Positions 18,256-27,301 of a stretch of DNA of 64,000 nucleotides are shown here, piece after piece (the first letter of the stretch is position 1; each line of letters begins with the position of its first letter). The stretch is taken from NCBI RefSeq assembly GCF_900115245.1, contig NZ_FOVT01000017.1, forward strand, positions 46,874-110,873, in the 5' to 3' direction. The DNA is from Mesorhizobium sp. NFR06. GTDB lineage: Bacteria > Pseudomonadota > Alphaproteobacteria > Rhizobiales > Rhizobiaceae. The notes beneath the pieces are model-generated. The model saw only the letters and a list, made by a program, of their open reading frames with translations, was not told the origin of the DNA and ran no database searches. Made by a program: the position numbers and the translations under genes.

Positions 18256-19512
18256 TTGAAAAATGTTCCAGATTCACAAGGCGACGAAACTTCCGTCATC
18301 ATCCCCGCAACGTATGGTCTCAGTTCTACTTTCGTCCTGGCGGCGGGAACGTTCGCGGTTGGCACTGACGCATTCATCGTGTCAGCCTTCCTTCCCGCAA
18401 TGGCGGATGGCCTCTCCGTCGCACCGGCTGTGGCCAGCCAGTCGGTCACAGCATTTGCGCTTGCCTATGCATTGCTCGCCCCCGTTGTCACGAGCCTCAC
18501 CGCGATCATGCCGCGCAGAAAGCTCCTGGTTTTGGCACTGAGTTTCCTGAGCCTTGCGAACATCGCATCAGCCCTGGCTCCGACGCTTGGAATCCTTATA
18601 GCGACCCGGATCGCGGCGGCGGCGTCAGCCGCCGCCTATACGCCAAGCGCCGGCGCTGTCGCAGCGGCGATCGTGCGTCCGCATCTTCGCGCCCGAGCGC
18701 TTGCAATTATCATCGGGGGGCTCGCGTCGGCTACCGCGCTCGGCGTTCCGCTCGGGCGCATCGCAAGCACCGCGATGAACTGGCGCGCGTCGCTCGCACT
18801 CGTCGGTGTCGTGTCTTTTATCGCCGCGCTTGGCGTCCTTGCCGTCATGCCGAAGCTTCCCGGCAACGCGCCAGTGACGTTGCGCCGGCGCCTTGCCGTA
18901 CTCGCACGTCCCGGCGTAATGGTCGTTCTACCGCTGACCGTGATCGGCATGGCGGCGTGTTACTTGCCCTATGCCTTCACCGTCCAAATACTCGATTCGC
19001 TGCTGATCCCACCCACTTCGATAATGCTGATGCTTCTGTGCTACGGTTCTGGCGCAGTGGTGGGCAGTTATGCCTCCGGCTGGGCGGCAGACCGTCTCGG
19101 CCCAATTGCAGTGCTCATCACGGTCTATTTCCTGATGGCGGGCACACTCGGCGGGCTGGCGTGGCTCAGCGACGTTCCCTCCGTAGGCATGTACACTGGC
19201 GTGGCGGTACTCATGGCATGCTGGGGCGCAAGCAGCTGGTCACAGACACCGGCGCAACAGCACCGTTTGATTGCAAGTGCCCCACAGGATGCAGCGCTCG
19301 TTGTCGCGTTCAATTCGTCGGGGATCTACCTCGGCATTTCGATCGGCACCGCCATCGGCAGCCATGCAATCGGCATCGGCACCGCGACGACCCTGTGGTA
19401 CGGATGCACGCTCGCACTCGGCGCACTCTTCTACGTGTTTGTTACAACGGTGCCCCGCAGCGCCACCAGCCGCTCCGCGGAAGACAGTCGCAAACTGACA
19501 CGATCTCCTTAA
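18256..19512 (+). CDS. MFS transporter, DHA1 drug/arabinose-efflux type
   Basis: The 418-residue protein has about twelve membrane segments beginning VLAAGTFAVGTDAFIVSAFL, and matches the DHA1 efflux branch (AraJ/YdhP-like): a short N-terminus, the RALAIIIGGLASATALGVPL motif in segment 5 and WRASLALVGVVSFIAALGVL in segment 6. Likely a proton antiporter in the inner membrane; substrate unknown. The start codon appears to be TTG at 18256 with GAGGGCGG ahead; no ATG lies near the expected start. No partner gene is adjacent. Confidence 0.8.
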   Translation: MKNVPDSQGDETSVIIPATYGLSSTFVLAAGTFAVGTDAFIVSAFLPAMADGLSVAPAVASQSVTAFALAYALLAPVVTSLTAIMPRRKLLVLALSFLSLANIASALAPTLGILIATRIAAAASAAAYTPSAGAVAAAIVRPHLRARALAIIIGGLASATALGVPLGRIASTAMNWRASLALVGVVSFIAALGVLAVMPKLPGNAPVTLRRRLAVLARPGVMVVLPLTVIGMAACYLPYAFTVQILDSLLIPPTSIMLMLLCYGSGAVVGSYASGWAADRLGPIAVLITVYFLMAGTLGGLAWLSDVPSVGMYTGVAVLMACWGASSWSQTPAQQHRLIASAPQDAALVVAFNSSGIYLGISIGTAIGSHAIGIGTATTLWYGCTLALGALFYVFVTTVPRSATSRSAEDSRKLTRSP

Positions 19513-20404
19513 GGCATGATCCGCAGCGCGCCATTCGCTTAGAATTCGGCGGATCTCGAGGCCAGCAGCCTATCGTCTATCCTCGAGAAGGACTCTGCCG
19601 TTTCCGACCCGCGTCTGGTGCCACTCATCCTGCGGGCTAGATATTCTTCTCGGCTTTCTCCCAGCAGAATGGAGATTCCTCCTCGGCGCAAGAGCGCGTG
19701 GCAATGGGCACGGCTGGCAACATGCCACGCTCTCGCCGGCGACGCCACGAGGGCTCTGTTCCGCGTCAGGGAAGGCCGCGCACTAGAGCCTAGCCTCACT
19801 GTCGATGAAATCGTCGGCGACACGCGCATGGGGCGCGCTCAAGATCGTGAGCGAGAACTCGCCGGCTGGGACACGACCCCATAAGCCAGCGCGTTCCAGT
19901 CGAGGTTGCGCCAATTCGACGCCTCATTTTGCGTTCCGGCTCTCACTCCGTCGTTCAATTAGCGTCAATGTCAGCATGGACGAACTGCCGGAAGTTACTG
20001 CGGTGCGTAAATCTGAAGGCCCACGGAAGGGACCAATTCGGCGACTTTGGGCCTCGTCTCGGCCGTACGGTCGACGATATCTCGCTCCCAAAAGTGAAGA
20101 CGGGTTTCGGAAACCTGTCGGTATTCCCTACGTGTAAGAAGGTCGTGATGCTGTTCGAACCGACCAGCATCACCTTCAGCCAGCACCTGATGTGATGGAA
20201 GATTGCGCTGAGCCGGCGCGTCCTGCTTGCCCAGGATAGCAGCCCGATAGATACAAGGTCGTGGAAGCGCTGCGCACGAGGCCGCGACGCGATGACGTGT
20301 TCTCAATGAATCGCGAAGAATACGGCAGTTCTTCGCGTATTCTGCCGAAAGCAGACCTTCCGCTCCCGGCCCCAAAGCGGTTATTGAACGGTTCTACAAT
20401 GTGA
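19513..20404. other. Gene-poor stretch, probable decay
   Basis: About 890 bp with short frames only. Nothing is recognisable, and the stretch ends in repeat R1 copy B. A perfect 9-bp hairpin is noted separately at 20312-20337. Confidence 0.35.
20312..20337. repeat. Inverted repeat CGCGAAGAA / TTCTTCGCG
   Basis: Perfect 9-bp arms separated by 8 bases, just before repeat R1 copy B. It is followed by TATTCTGCCG, which echoes the loop and suggests a larger cruciform or relic element end. Confidence 0.5.
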
Positions 20405-20510
20405 GATCGACTGGGGTTCTTGGAAGCTTTTCGAACTTTCTGGGTCGAGCCTCAGCCCCAATTGCGGTTGCTTATGGACAAAGTGGGACATTAGATTGGG
20501 TTTTTGGATA
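20405..20510 (+). repeat. Dispersed repeat R1, copy B (truncated)
   Basis: Matches the left half of copies A and C (GGTTCTTGGAAGCTTTTCG, then TTTCTGGGTCG and CCTCAGCCC) but diverges after about 105 bp. Upstream sequence from about 20370 (CGGCCCCAAAGCGG ... GGTTCTACAA) also resembles that upstream of copy C, so the original unit is longer than the 196 bp seen in A. Confidence 0.75.
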
Positions 20511-20700
20511 GCTTCGAAGGCATCGACTTCTGTCACGTGCGCCAGATAGCGCGTCAGCATGAACTTACTTTTGAACGGCAGCTTTGCGCCCGCAAGTGGA
20601 CGTTAACCGTCAGAAACAAGTTGTCCAATAGCGGTCATTCGAACAGATGGAATCTTGCTTTCGTCCAAGGGCGCATGGCGCCCAGTGATCTACCGCTTCG

Positions 20701-21819
20701 TCAGGCTCCAATGCAGAAGCGATCAATCCTGAAATCGTCCAGCGGTGTTTCGGAACGGCCGGTCGTAATGAGTTGGGCCATCGCGTCGCCCACACCCGGA
20801 CCAAGCTGGAAACCATGTCCACTAAACCCGAAGGCATGGAACAGGCCTGGCGTTGTCGCCGAGCGCCCCATCACCGGCAGCATGTCCCGAACATAGCCTT
20901 CGCAGCCTGACCATGTACGGATGACCGCGACCTTTGCGATCGCCGGCAGCAGTCGCGCCACGGCGCGTAATTGCATCGGCAGCCGCATCGGATCGGCACA
21001 CGCGTGGCCGGGCTCGAGGTCCACGGTCACTCTTTCGGCCGCGCCTCCGAAGACGATGTTGCCGCGCTCGACCTGTCGCAGGTAGGCGCCATAATCCTTG
21101 TCCCGCGTCCAGATGCCGACCACCGGCAGAACCCGATGCGGCAGCGGTTCAGTCACGCCCATTTGCGGGCCGCGGGCCTCGAGTGGCACCTCTTCGCCGA
21201 ACGCGGCGGCGATGCGCGCGCCCCAGGCGCCGGCAGTGTTAAGCAGGCATTCGGCAGCCAACACGCCTTTCGAACTGGCGACAAGGAAACCAGATCCTGT
21301 GCGGGCGACCTTCTCGACCCGGGCTTCCTCGATGATCTCCGCGCCCAGTTTGCGGGCAGCCTCGGCGAATGCCGGCGCGATCAGACGCGGATTTCCGCTG
21401 CCGTCATGCGGCGAGAACGACGCCGCGATCGCGTCGGGACCGAGGCCGGGAAAACGAGCGCGTATCTCGCGCGGGCCGAGTTCCTCCAGAGCGAGGCCCC
21501 AAGGCCGCGCGGCTTGAGCATAAGCTTGCATGTCGCAGAGACTGCCTGCATCGAAGATCAGCCGGATGTGACCGGTGGCGCGGAATTCCACGTCGCGGCC
21601 AAGCATCTTCTCGGCCTCGCCCCACAGCCTGAGTGACCGGTGAGCCAGTGGAAGCTGAGACTGGTGGCGCCCCGTGCGCCGGATGTTGCCGAAGGAGGCG
21701 ACCGTCGCCCCGGTGCCGACCCGGTTGCGCTCGATCAGCGTTACGCGAGCGCCGCGCCTGGCAAGGAAATAGGCCGAAGCCGTTCCCATTAGTCCGCCGC
21801 CTAGCACGATCACATCCAT
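20701..21819 (-). CDS. DAO-type FAD oxidoreductase, OoxB/HcnC/LhpB-like beta subunit
   Basis: The 372-residue flavoprotein has the N-terminal dinucleotide motif GGGLMG (residues 7-12), NIRRTGRHQSQLPLAHRSL near 46, and the DAO C-terminal signature FGFSGHGFQLGPGVGDAM. Proteins of this branch are beta subunits of opine oxidase, HcnABC and D-hydroxyproline dehydrogenase, where they oxidise a C-N bond and pass electrons to a [2Fe-2S]/FAD partner. The partners are encoded at 26999-27301 and 27298-28665. AAGGA precedes the ATG. It is divergent from lysR with 115 bp between starts, which hold a LysR-type dyad. Confidence 0.85.
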   Translation of the reverse strand: MDVIVLGGGLMGTASAYFLARRGARVTLIERNRVGTGATVASFGNIRRTGRHQSQLPLAHRSLRLWGEAEKMLGRDVEFRATGHIRLIFDAGSLCDMQAYAQAARPWGLALEELGPREIRARFPGLGPDAIAASFSPHDGSGNPRLIAPAFAEAARKLGAEIIEEARVEKVARTGSGFLVASSKGVLAAECLLNTAGAWGARIAAAFGEEVPLEARGPQMGVTEPLPHRVLPVVGIWTRDKDYGAYLRQVERGNIVFGGAAERVTVDLEPGHACADPMRLPMQLRAVARLLPAIAKVAVIRTWSGCEGYVRDMLPVMGRSATTPGLFHAFGFSGHGFQLGPGVGDAMAQLITTGRSETPLDDFRIDRFCIGA

Positions 21820-21910
21820 AGTCGTTCCTTCGCGCAGAGCGGCTGACCCTTTTCGCGCCCATCTTGTTCGCGCCGCGGCATTGCGTCAAAGATGGGTTTG
21901 GACGAAAACC

Positions 21911-21925
21911 ATAAGCGCGGCCTAT
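21911..21925. promoter_or_regulatory. Candidate LysR box in the oxidase/lysR divergent promoter
   Basis: ATAAGCGCGGCCTAT has the T-N11-A form and lies in the perfect wider dyad CCATA-N9-TATGG (21909-21927). It overlaps the lysR ribosome site, compatible with autorepression. A related 15-mer lies before hyuA. Confidence 0.45.
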
Positions 21926-21934
21926 GGAGTTGCT

Positions 21935-22840
21935 ATGCGTGCCCGGCAGCTTGAAGTGTTCATCGCCGTGATGCGCGCCGGCACTGTGACCGCCGCGGCA
22001 CGCATGCTGAGCATCTCCCAGCCTGCGCTCAGCCAGATCCTGCTCCATACCGAGGACGAACTCGGCTTCCCGCTTTTCGAACGTGTGAAGGGCAGACTGC
22101 GGCCGACCCCGGACGCGCTCGAGATCTTCCCCGATGCCGAGAGGTTGTCGGCGGGGCTCGACGGCCTGCGCCGCAAGACCACGGACCTGCGCCTGGGGCG
22201 CGCCGGGCTGGTGCGAGTTGCTGCGTCTCCGCCACCGGCGATGGCGATCCTGCCGCGCGCGTTTACCAGGTTTCGGGCGCAACATCCCAGGATATTGCTA
22301 CGTTCCCATAGCGCCCCGATCGCCGCGATCGTCGATATGCTGCGCGCGGGCGACGCTAGCCTCGGCGTCGCCATGGATGATCGTCTGCCTCCCGATATAG
22401 AGGCCGAAGTGATCGGCAATGTCGGCTTTTCATGCCTGCTGCCCACCGGCCATGCGTTGGCCAGGAAAACCGAGCTGACGCTCAGCGACCTCACCGGCGA
22501 GGAGTTGATATCCTATCGTGGAAACACCCGTCCCGCCGACGAACTGGCCAACGCGGCCCGCGCGCAGGGTGTACCGTTTTCGCCGGCGATCGAGATCGAT
22601 GCATCGATCTCCGCAGTCGGCTTCGTCCAGGCCGGTCTCGGAATTGCCCTCGTCGATGCGCTGCTGCCATGGCAGCAATTTGCCGGGCTTGTCGTCAAGT
22701 CGCTCGCGGCGGGACCGGCTTTTCCGATCGCGCTGCTGACTTCGCGCGCCCGAGCCCTTTCGCGCGCCGATGAGATGATGCGCGACGAGATCCGCGAGGC
22801 CTGTTCCACCGTCCTGGGGGACGACAACGCAAGGGCATAA
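21935..22840 (+). CDS. LysR-family transcriptional regulator
   Basis: The 301-residue protein starts MRARQLEVFIAVMRAGTVTA with a LysR winged helix-turn-helix (AAARMLSISQPALSQIL at about 20-36) and an effector-binding domain of two periplasmic-binding-like lobes. The start at 21935 has GGAG six bases ahead and fits the family; longer in-frame starts would add an unusual leader. It is placed between a DAO oxidase gene (divergent) and hyuA (same strand, 89 bp on), with T-N11-A dyads before itself and hyuA. It is therefore the likely regulator of the hydantoinase/dehydrogenase genes. Inducer unknown. Confidence 0.9.
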   Translation: MRARQLEVFIAVMRAGTVTAAARMLSISQPALSQILLHTEDELGFPLFERVKGRLRPTPDALEIFPDAERLSAGLDGLRRKTTDLRLGRAGLVRVAASPPPAMAILPRAFTRFRAQHPRILLRSHSAPIAAIVDMLRAGDASLGVAMDDRLPPDIEAEVIGNVGFSCLLPTGHALARKTELTLSDLTGEELISYRGNTRPADELANAARAQGVPFSPAIEIDASISAVGFVQAGLGIALVDALLPWQQFAGLVVKSLAAGPAFPIALLTSRARALSRADEMMRDEIREACSTVLGDDNARA

Positions 22841-22851
22841 GCAAAACTTAT
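22837..22851. promoter_or_regulatory. Candidate LysR box upstream of hyuA
   Basis: ATAAGCAAAACTTAT is a perfect 5-5-5 dyad (ATAAG / CTTAT) with the T-N11-A form, spanning the lysR stop and 79 bp before the hyuA ATG. It shares ATAAGC and the terminal TAT with the dyad before lysR. Confidence 0.45.
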
Positions 22852-22929
22852 ATCCTTGCTCATCATACGTCTTGGACCGGGACTCCCAGCCATGCCAGCT
22901 TTTGGGCCGCAGACAAGAAGGGATGTGTC

Positions 22930-25011
22930 ATGGACGGTGCCATCGCTTGCGCGGAGGATGTGCAGAATGAAGCCGATTGGAAGGTCGGAGTCGATATCGG
23001 CGGGACATTCATCGATTTCTGCGCGCTTGAAGCCCGCTCCGGCCGCGTCGCCTCGCTGAAAGTGCTGACGACGCCGGAAGATCCGGGTGCCGAGCTGATG
23101 ACTGGCCTCACCCTCTTGTCGGAACGCGAAGGTTTTGACGCTGCGCATATGACCCGCTTCGTGCACGGCACGACGGTCGGCATCAACACCATCATCCAGC
23201 GCAAAGGCGCGCCGCTCGCGCTGTTCACGAATGCCGGCTTCGAGGACGTGATCGAACTTGCGCGACTGCGGATGCCGGACATGTATTCGCTGTTCTGCTC
23301 GCGGCCGGACCCGCTGATCTCGCGCGATATGGTGTTCGGCATCCCGGTCCGCATGCGTGCCGATGGAAGCGAATCCCAGGCTCCGGACATGGCGGCGGTG
23401 GTGAGCGCGGTGGCAGCGGCGAAGGCGAACGGGGCGCAGGGGATCATCGTGTCCTTCCTTCATTCCTGGCGCAACGCCGGGCAGGAAGCCGCCGTCAAGG
23501 CGACGATCGGGCGTCTTGCTCCCGACCTCTTCGTCTTCTCCTCGGCCGAGGTGTGGCCGGTCATCCGCGAATACGAGCGCAGCTCGACCGCCATCCTCAA
23601 TGGGTATGTCCATCCGCGCGTCTCGTCCTATCTGACGGCTCTTGAAGAGCGGCTGAAGGACCGCGGCGTGCCCGCCCGCCCCATGCTGACGAAATCGAAC
23701 GGCGGGCTGATGAACGCAGCCGAAGGCAAGCGCGCCTGCGTCAACATGCTTTTGTCGGGAACCGCTTCCGGCGTCATCGGTGCCTCGTGGCTGGCGCGTC
23801 AGGCAGGCGAAGACAAGGTTCTTACCCTCGACATCGGCGGGACCTCGGCCGACTTCGCGCTCATCATCGACTGCGAGGCGCAGTTCGGCACCGGCGAGCT
23901 GATCGGCGAATTTCCGCTGCATATTCCTTCCGTGTCGGTGAGCTCGATCGGCGTCGGCGGCGGCTCGATCGCCAGCGTCGACGCTCAAGGGGTGCTGCGG
24001 GTCGGGCCGGAGTCGGCCGGCTCGACGCCGGGACCCGCCTGCTACGGCCACGGCGGCGAGCGGGCGACGGTGACGGATGCCATGGTCGTGTGCGGATGGC
24101 TCGGCCACAGCGAGATGGCCTATGGCCAGCTCAGGATCGATACCGGGCTGGCCCATCGCGTGGTCGGCGACCTTGCCGCCCGACTCGGCCGCCCGGTGGA
24201 GCAGACCGCGCAGGCGATCCTCGACATCGCGGTGTCGGAGATGTTCGTCGAGGTCGAGAAACTCGCCTCGCGCGCCGGCGTCGACCTGCGCGATTTCACG
24301 CTGATGCCTTTCGGCGGCGGCGGCCCGATGCTCGGCGCTTTCCTTGCCCGCGAACTCGGGATGAAGCGTGTCATAGCGCCCCGCCGGCCGGGCGTCGTGT
24401 CGGCGCTGGGCGGGCTGGTGGCGGATCTGCGCGGCGACTTCATCCGCACGATCTTCAGCCCGCTGTCGGGCATGTCGCTTGCCGGAATTCGCGAGGCCTT
24501 CGAGGCCCTGGCGGGTGAGGGCCGTGACTGGCTTGCGGCACAAGGACATGACGGGGAGGCGGAGCTCAGCTTCTCCTGCGACATGCGCTATGTCGGGCAG
24601 AGTTATGAGATCGAGGTCATCCTTCAACCGGAATGGCTGACGGACGGTAATGCGGCCGCCATCGCGCAGGCCTTCCACCTCACCCATGAGCAGCTCTACG
24701 ATTTCCACGACCCGGACGGCGAGATCGAACTTGTCAATGTCCGACTATCCGCCGTAGGCGCGGGGCCGAAACTCTCCTTCCCGGAGGTCGACGAGATCGA
24801 AGTCCCGGCCAGCCCGGCACGCCGGCTGCCGGTCTACACGGGCGTCGGCGTCGAGACCATCGACCTCCACGACCGGCAAGTCCTCGTGCCGGGCAGCACG
24901 TTCCTCGGGCCCGCCGTGGTGGTGCAGGAAGACACGACCTTCGCGATCCCCGCCGGCACGCAGGCACGCGTCGATCGCCATCTCAACCTTCTTCTGACCT
25001 TCGCGGAGTAA
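22930..25011 (+). CDS. hyuA: Hydantoinase A / 5-oxoprolinase family, ATP-binding subunit
   Basis: The 693-residue protein belongs to the HyuA/oxoprolinase ASKHA-fold family. It has an N-terminal phosphate-binding VDIGGTFIDF at about 20-29, FVHGTTVGINTIIQRKGA near 78, a second LDIGGTSADFALI near 300 and SSIGVGGGSIASVDAQG near 338, with FTLMPFGGGGPMLGAF further on. These enzymes use ATP to open hydantoins, 5-oxoproline or related amide rings, or to carboxylate ketones, always with a HyuB partner. AAGGG precedes the ATG. hyuB follows after five bases. The substrate is not decided by sequence. Confidence 0.88.
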   Translation: MDGAIACAEDVQNEADWKVGVDIGGTFIDFCALEARSGRVASLKVLTTPEDPGAELMTGLTLLSEREGFDAAHMTRFVHGTTVGINTIIQRKGAPLALFTNAGFEDVIELARLRMPDMYSLFCSRPDPLISRDMVFGIPVRMRADGSESQAPDMAAVVSAVAAAKANGAQGIIVSFLHSWRNAGQEAAVKATIGRLAPDLFVFSSAEVWPVIREYERSSTAILNGYVHPRVSSYLTALEERLKDRGVPARPMLTKSNGGLMNAAEGKRACVNMLLSGTASGVIGASWLARQAGEDKVLTLDIGGTSADFALIIDCEAQFGTGELIGEFPLHIPSVSVSSIGVGGGSIASVDAQGVLRVGPESAGSTPGPACYGHGGERATVTDAMVVCGWLGHSEMAYGQLRIDTGLAHRVVGDLAARLGRPVEQTAQAILDIAVSEMFVEVEKLASRAGVDLRDFTLMPFGGGGPMLGAFLARELGMKRVIAPRRPGVVSALGGLVADLRGDFIRTIFSPLSGMSLAGIREAFEALAGEGRDWLAAQGHDGEAELSFSCDMRYVGQSYEIEVILQPEWLTDGNAAAIAQAFHLTHEQLYDFHDPDGEIELVNVRLSAVGAGPKLSFPEVDEIEVPASPARRLPVYTGVGVETIDLHDRQVLVPGSTFLGPAVVVQEDTTFAIPAGTQARVDRHLNLLLTFAE

Positions 25012-25016
25012 CGCCA

Positions 25017-27002
25017 TTGTTCGACCGCACCAACCTCCAGGTTCTGGCGAATCATGCCCGCGCGGCGGCCGAGAACATGGCACACACGCTGCACCGCACC
25101 GCGCACTCGGCCTTCGTCAAGGAGACGCAGGACTTCACGGTGATGCTGATGGACCGTTCAGGCGAGACCTTCGCCGTGCCGAAGGAACTCGGCGCGACCT
25201 GGTATCCGGGGCTTTCCTATAACCGCGCGATCGTGATGGTCGACGACTACCGGCCCGGCGACGTCGCCTTCACCAACGATCCTTATTCCGGTCATGTCGC
25301 CACGCATGCCCCCGACACGCATCTGTGGAAGCCGGTCTTCGTCGACGGCGAGATCGTTGCCTGGACCGGTGGCCATATCCACAACACCGACATGGGCGGC
25401 GCAGTGCCGGCTTCACTCAGCCGGGCGCTGACCGAAATCCATCAGGAAGGCATTCGCTTTCCTCCGATGAAGCTGGTCAACAAGGGTGTCTTCGATGAGA
25501 CCATCCTGCGGATCATGAGCACCAATGTGCGTAAGCCCGACCTCAACATCGGCGACATCAAGGCGCTGGTCGGCGCGCTCAACACCGGCGAGCGCAAGAT
25601 CCAGGCGATGGTGAAGAAGTTCGGCAAGGCCGGATTCATCGAAGGCGTTGCCGCGCTTCTCGACCATGCGGAGGCGCAGGCGCGCGACGTGCTGCGCTCG
25701 ATGCCCGACGGAACATGGGAGTTCGCTGACTATGCCGACGAGGATTCGGTCGAGGCCAATCCCTGCCGGCTGAAGCTGACATTGACGATCAAGGGCGATG
25801 AGGCGGTGCTCGACTTCACCGGTTCCGATCCGCAGCTCGGCTCCTCGCTCAACGTGCCTTCAGGCGGCGATCCGCGACACACCATGCTGCTGGTGGGCGT
25901 CTATTACGTGCTCTACACGCTCAACCCGAAGATCCTGCTCAACACGGGCCTCACCAGGCCCTTCACCTGCATCACGCCAAGGGGCTCGGTGCTCAACCCA
26001 GTCCACCCCGCCGCGGTGGGTATGCGCTCGCTCACCTGCGCCCGGCTGCGGTCGGTCATCTTCGGCGCCTTCTCGCAAGCCGTTCCCGAGCGCCTGCCTG
26101 CGGCGCCGGCCGGTAACAATTGCATCGTCAACGTCATGACAACCGACGAGCGAACCAGCCGGACCGTCATCGCCGCGGTGAACCCGGTGGTGGGCGGCGG
26201 CGGCGCGATGCCGCATCGCGATGGGACCAATGGGTCGGGCGCCGATGCCGCCTATCTCAAGAACACGCCGATCGAAATCACCGAGACCGAGACCCCGGTC
26301 GAGTTCGTGAAATACGGTCTCGCCAGGGACAGTGGCGGCGCGGGCCGTTGGCGCGGCGGGCTGGCGACCGAGATGGCCTTCCGCGTCTTCGCCCCCGATT
26401 CCAGGATCACGGCGCGCAACCGGGATCGCAGTTTCTTTCGTCCCTGGGGTGTGCTGGGCGGCAAGGCGGCCGGCCTGTCGGGTATGGTCGTCAATCCAGG
26501 GACCGAGCACGAGCGGCGGCTGGGCAACATCGACACGACGATACTGCAGCCCGGTGACGTGCTCGACATCCGTTCCGCCGGAGGCGGCGGGCGCGGCGAT
26601 CCGCATCAACGCGAGCCCTGGCGAGTCGAGCAGGATGTGCGGCGCGGCTATGTTTCGGCGATAGCGGCTGAGCACGACTATGGCGTCGTCATCCGCGACG
26701 GCGAGGTCGACGAGCAGGCAACGGAAAGCCTGCGGGCAGGGCAGGGGTCGGCCGCCGGCCATTTTCACTTCGGTCCGGAGCGCGAAGGCTTCGAGGCGCA
26801 GTGGACGCCGGCCGCCTATGACCGGCTTACGGCCGTACTGAGGGACTTGCCGATCCACTGGCGGTTCTTCGCCAAGACGGAGATCTTCCGTCGCATGAAA
26901 GGGCGCTCGGGGCCGGAAGGCGTCCAGGCGGCTTTCGATGCGGTCTGCGAGCGATTTCCCGAACTGCCCCGTCCTCACTCGGCCCGAGAGGCCGCGGAAT
27001 GA
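25017..27002 (+). CDS. hyuB: Hydantoinase B / 5-oxoprolinase family subunit
   Basis: The 661-residue protein is the HyuB partner. It has MAHTLHRTAHSAFVKETQDF near residue 22, TNDPYSGHVATHAPDTHLW near 87, GHIHNTDMGG near 119 and the Gly-rich RSAGGGGRGDP near 525. The length is above the usual 520-590; the extra C-terminal 100 residues (after QREPWRVEQDVRRGYVS) are common in fuller family members. The start is a TTG at 25017 with GGAG at eight bases, five bases after hyuA. Its stop overlaps the next start (ATGA), so translation of hyuB and the [2Fe-2S] gene is coupled. Confidence 0.88.
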   Translation: MFDRTNLQVLANHARAAAENMAHTLHRTAHSAFVKETQDFTVMLMDRSGETFAVPKELGATWYPGLSYNRAIVMVDDYRPGDVAFTNDPYSGHVATHAPDTHLWKPVFVDGEIVAWTGGHIHNTDMGGAVPASLSRALTEIHQEGIRFPPMKLVNKGVFDETILRIMSTNVRKPDLNIGDIKALVGALNTGERKIQAMVKKFGKAGFIEGVAALLDHAEAQARDVLRSMPDGTWEFADYADEDSVEANPCRLKLTLTIKGDEAVLDFTGSDPQLGSSLNVPSGGDPRHTMLLVGVYYVLYTLNPKILLNTGLTRPFTCITPRGSVLNPVHPAAVGMRSLTCARLRSVIFGAFSQAVPERLPAAPAGNNCIVNVMTTDERTSRTVIAAVNPVVGGGGAMPHRDGTNGSGADAAYLKNTPIEITETETPVEFVKYGLARDSGGAGRWRGGLATEMAFRVFAPDSRITARNRDRSFFRPWGVLGGKAAGLSGMVVNPGTEHERRLGNIDTTILQPGDVLDIRSAGGGGRGDPHQREPWRVEQDVRRGYVSAIAAEHDYGVVIRDGEVDEQATESLRAGQGSAAGHFHFGPEREGFEAQWTPAAYDRLTAVLRDLPIHWRFFAKTEIFRRMKGRSGPEGVQAAFDAVCERFPELPRPHSAREAAE

Positions 27003-27301
27003 TCACGGCCGGCCGCATCGTTCGGTTGGCCGAGCGCGACCGGTCGGTCGTGCATTTCTTCATCGATGGGGAGATGCGCGGCGCGCTCGCGGGCGACACC
27101 GTGCTGACCGCCATGTTGGCGTCGGGGCAGGCATTGCGAAAGTCCGAATTCGGACCCGAGCCGCGCGCCGGATTCTGCCTGATGGGCGCCTGCCAGGATT
27201 GCTGGGTGTGGCAGGACGAGGGCCCGCGCCTGCGGGCGTGCTCGACCCTTGTCACGGAAGGTATACGGTTGCGCACGACGCCGCCGGAGAGCTGGCCGTG
27301 A
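26999..27301 (+). CDS. [2Fe-2S] subunit, SoxA-N/HcnA/OoxC-like
   Basis: The 100-residue protein has the plant-ferredoxin-like cluster cysteines Cys60, Cys65, Cys68 and Cys81 (FCLMGACQDCWV ... RLRAC). It corresponds to the small gamma subunit of opine oxidase, HcnABC or D-hydroxyproline dehydrogenase, and to the N-terminal part of sarcosine oxidase alpha. It passes electrons between the flavin centres. ATGA overlaps with hyuB upstream and GTGA overlaps with the FAD gene downstream show tight translational coupling. This small gene is easily missed because it overlaps both neighbours. Confidence 0.88.
   Translation: MITAGRIVRLAERDRSVVHFFIDGEMRGALAGDTVLTAMLASGQALRKSEFGPEPRAGFCLMGACQDCWVWQDEGPRLRACSTLVTEGIRLRTTPPESWP

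Noticed and set aside
20504..20896. 130-codon plus-strand frame after repeat R1 copy B
   Set aside because: Mostly antisense to the DAO gene and partly repeat sequence; no family.
22513..24708. 731-codon open frame on the minus strand over lysR/hyuA
   Set aside because: Shadow of hyuA codon use; low-complexity Arg/His/Asp-rich product without a family, while hyuA on the plus strand is a full family member.
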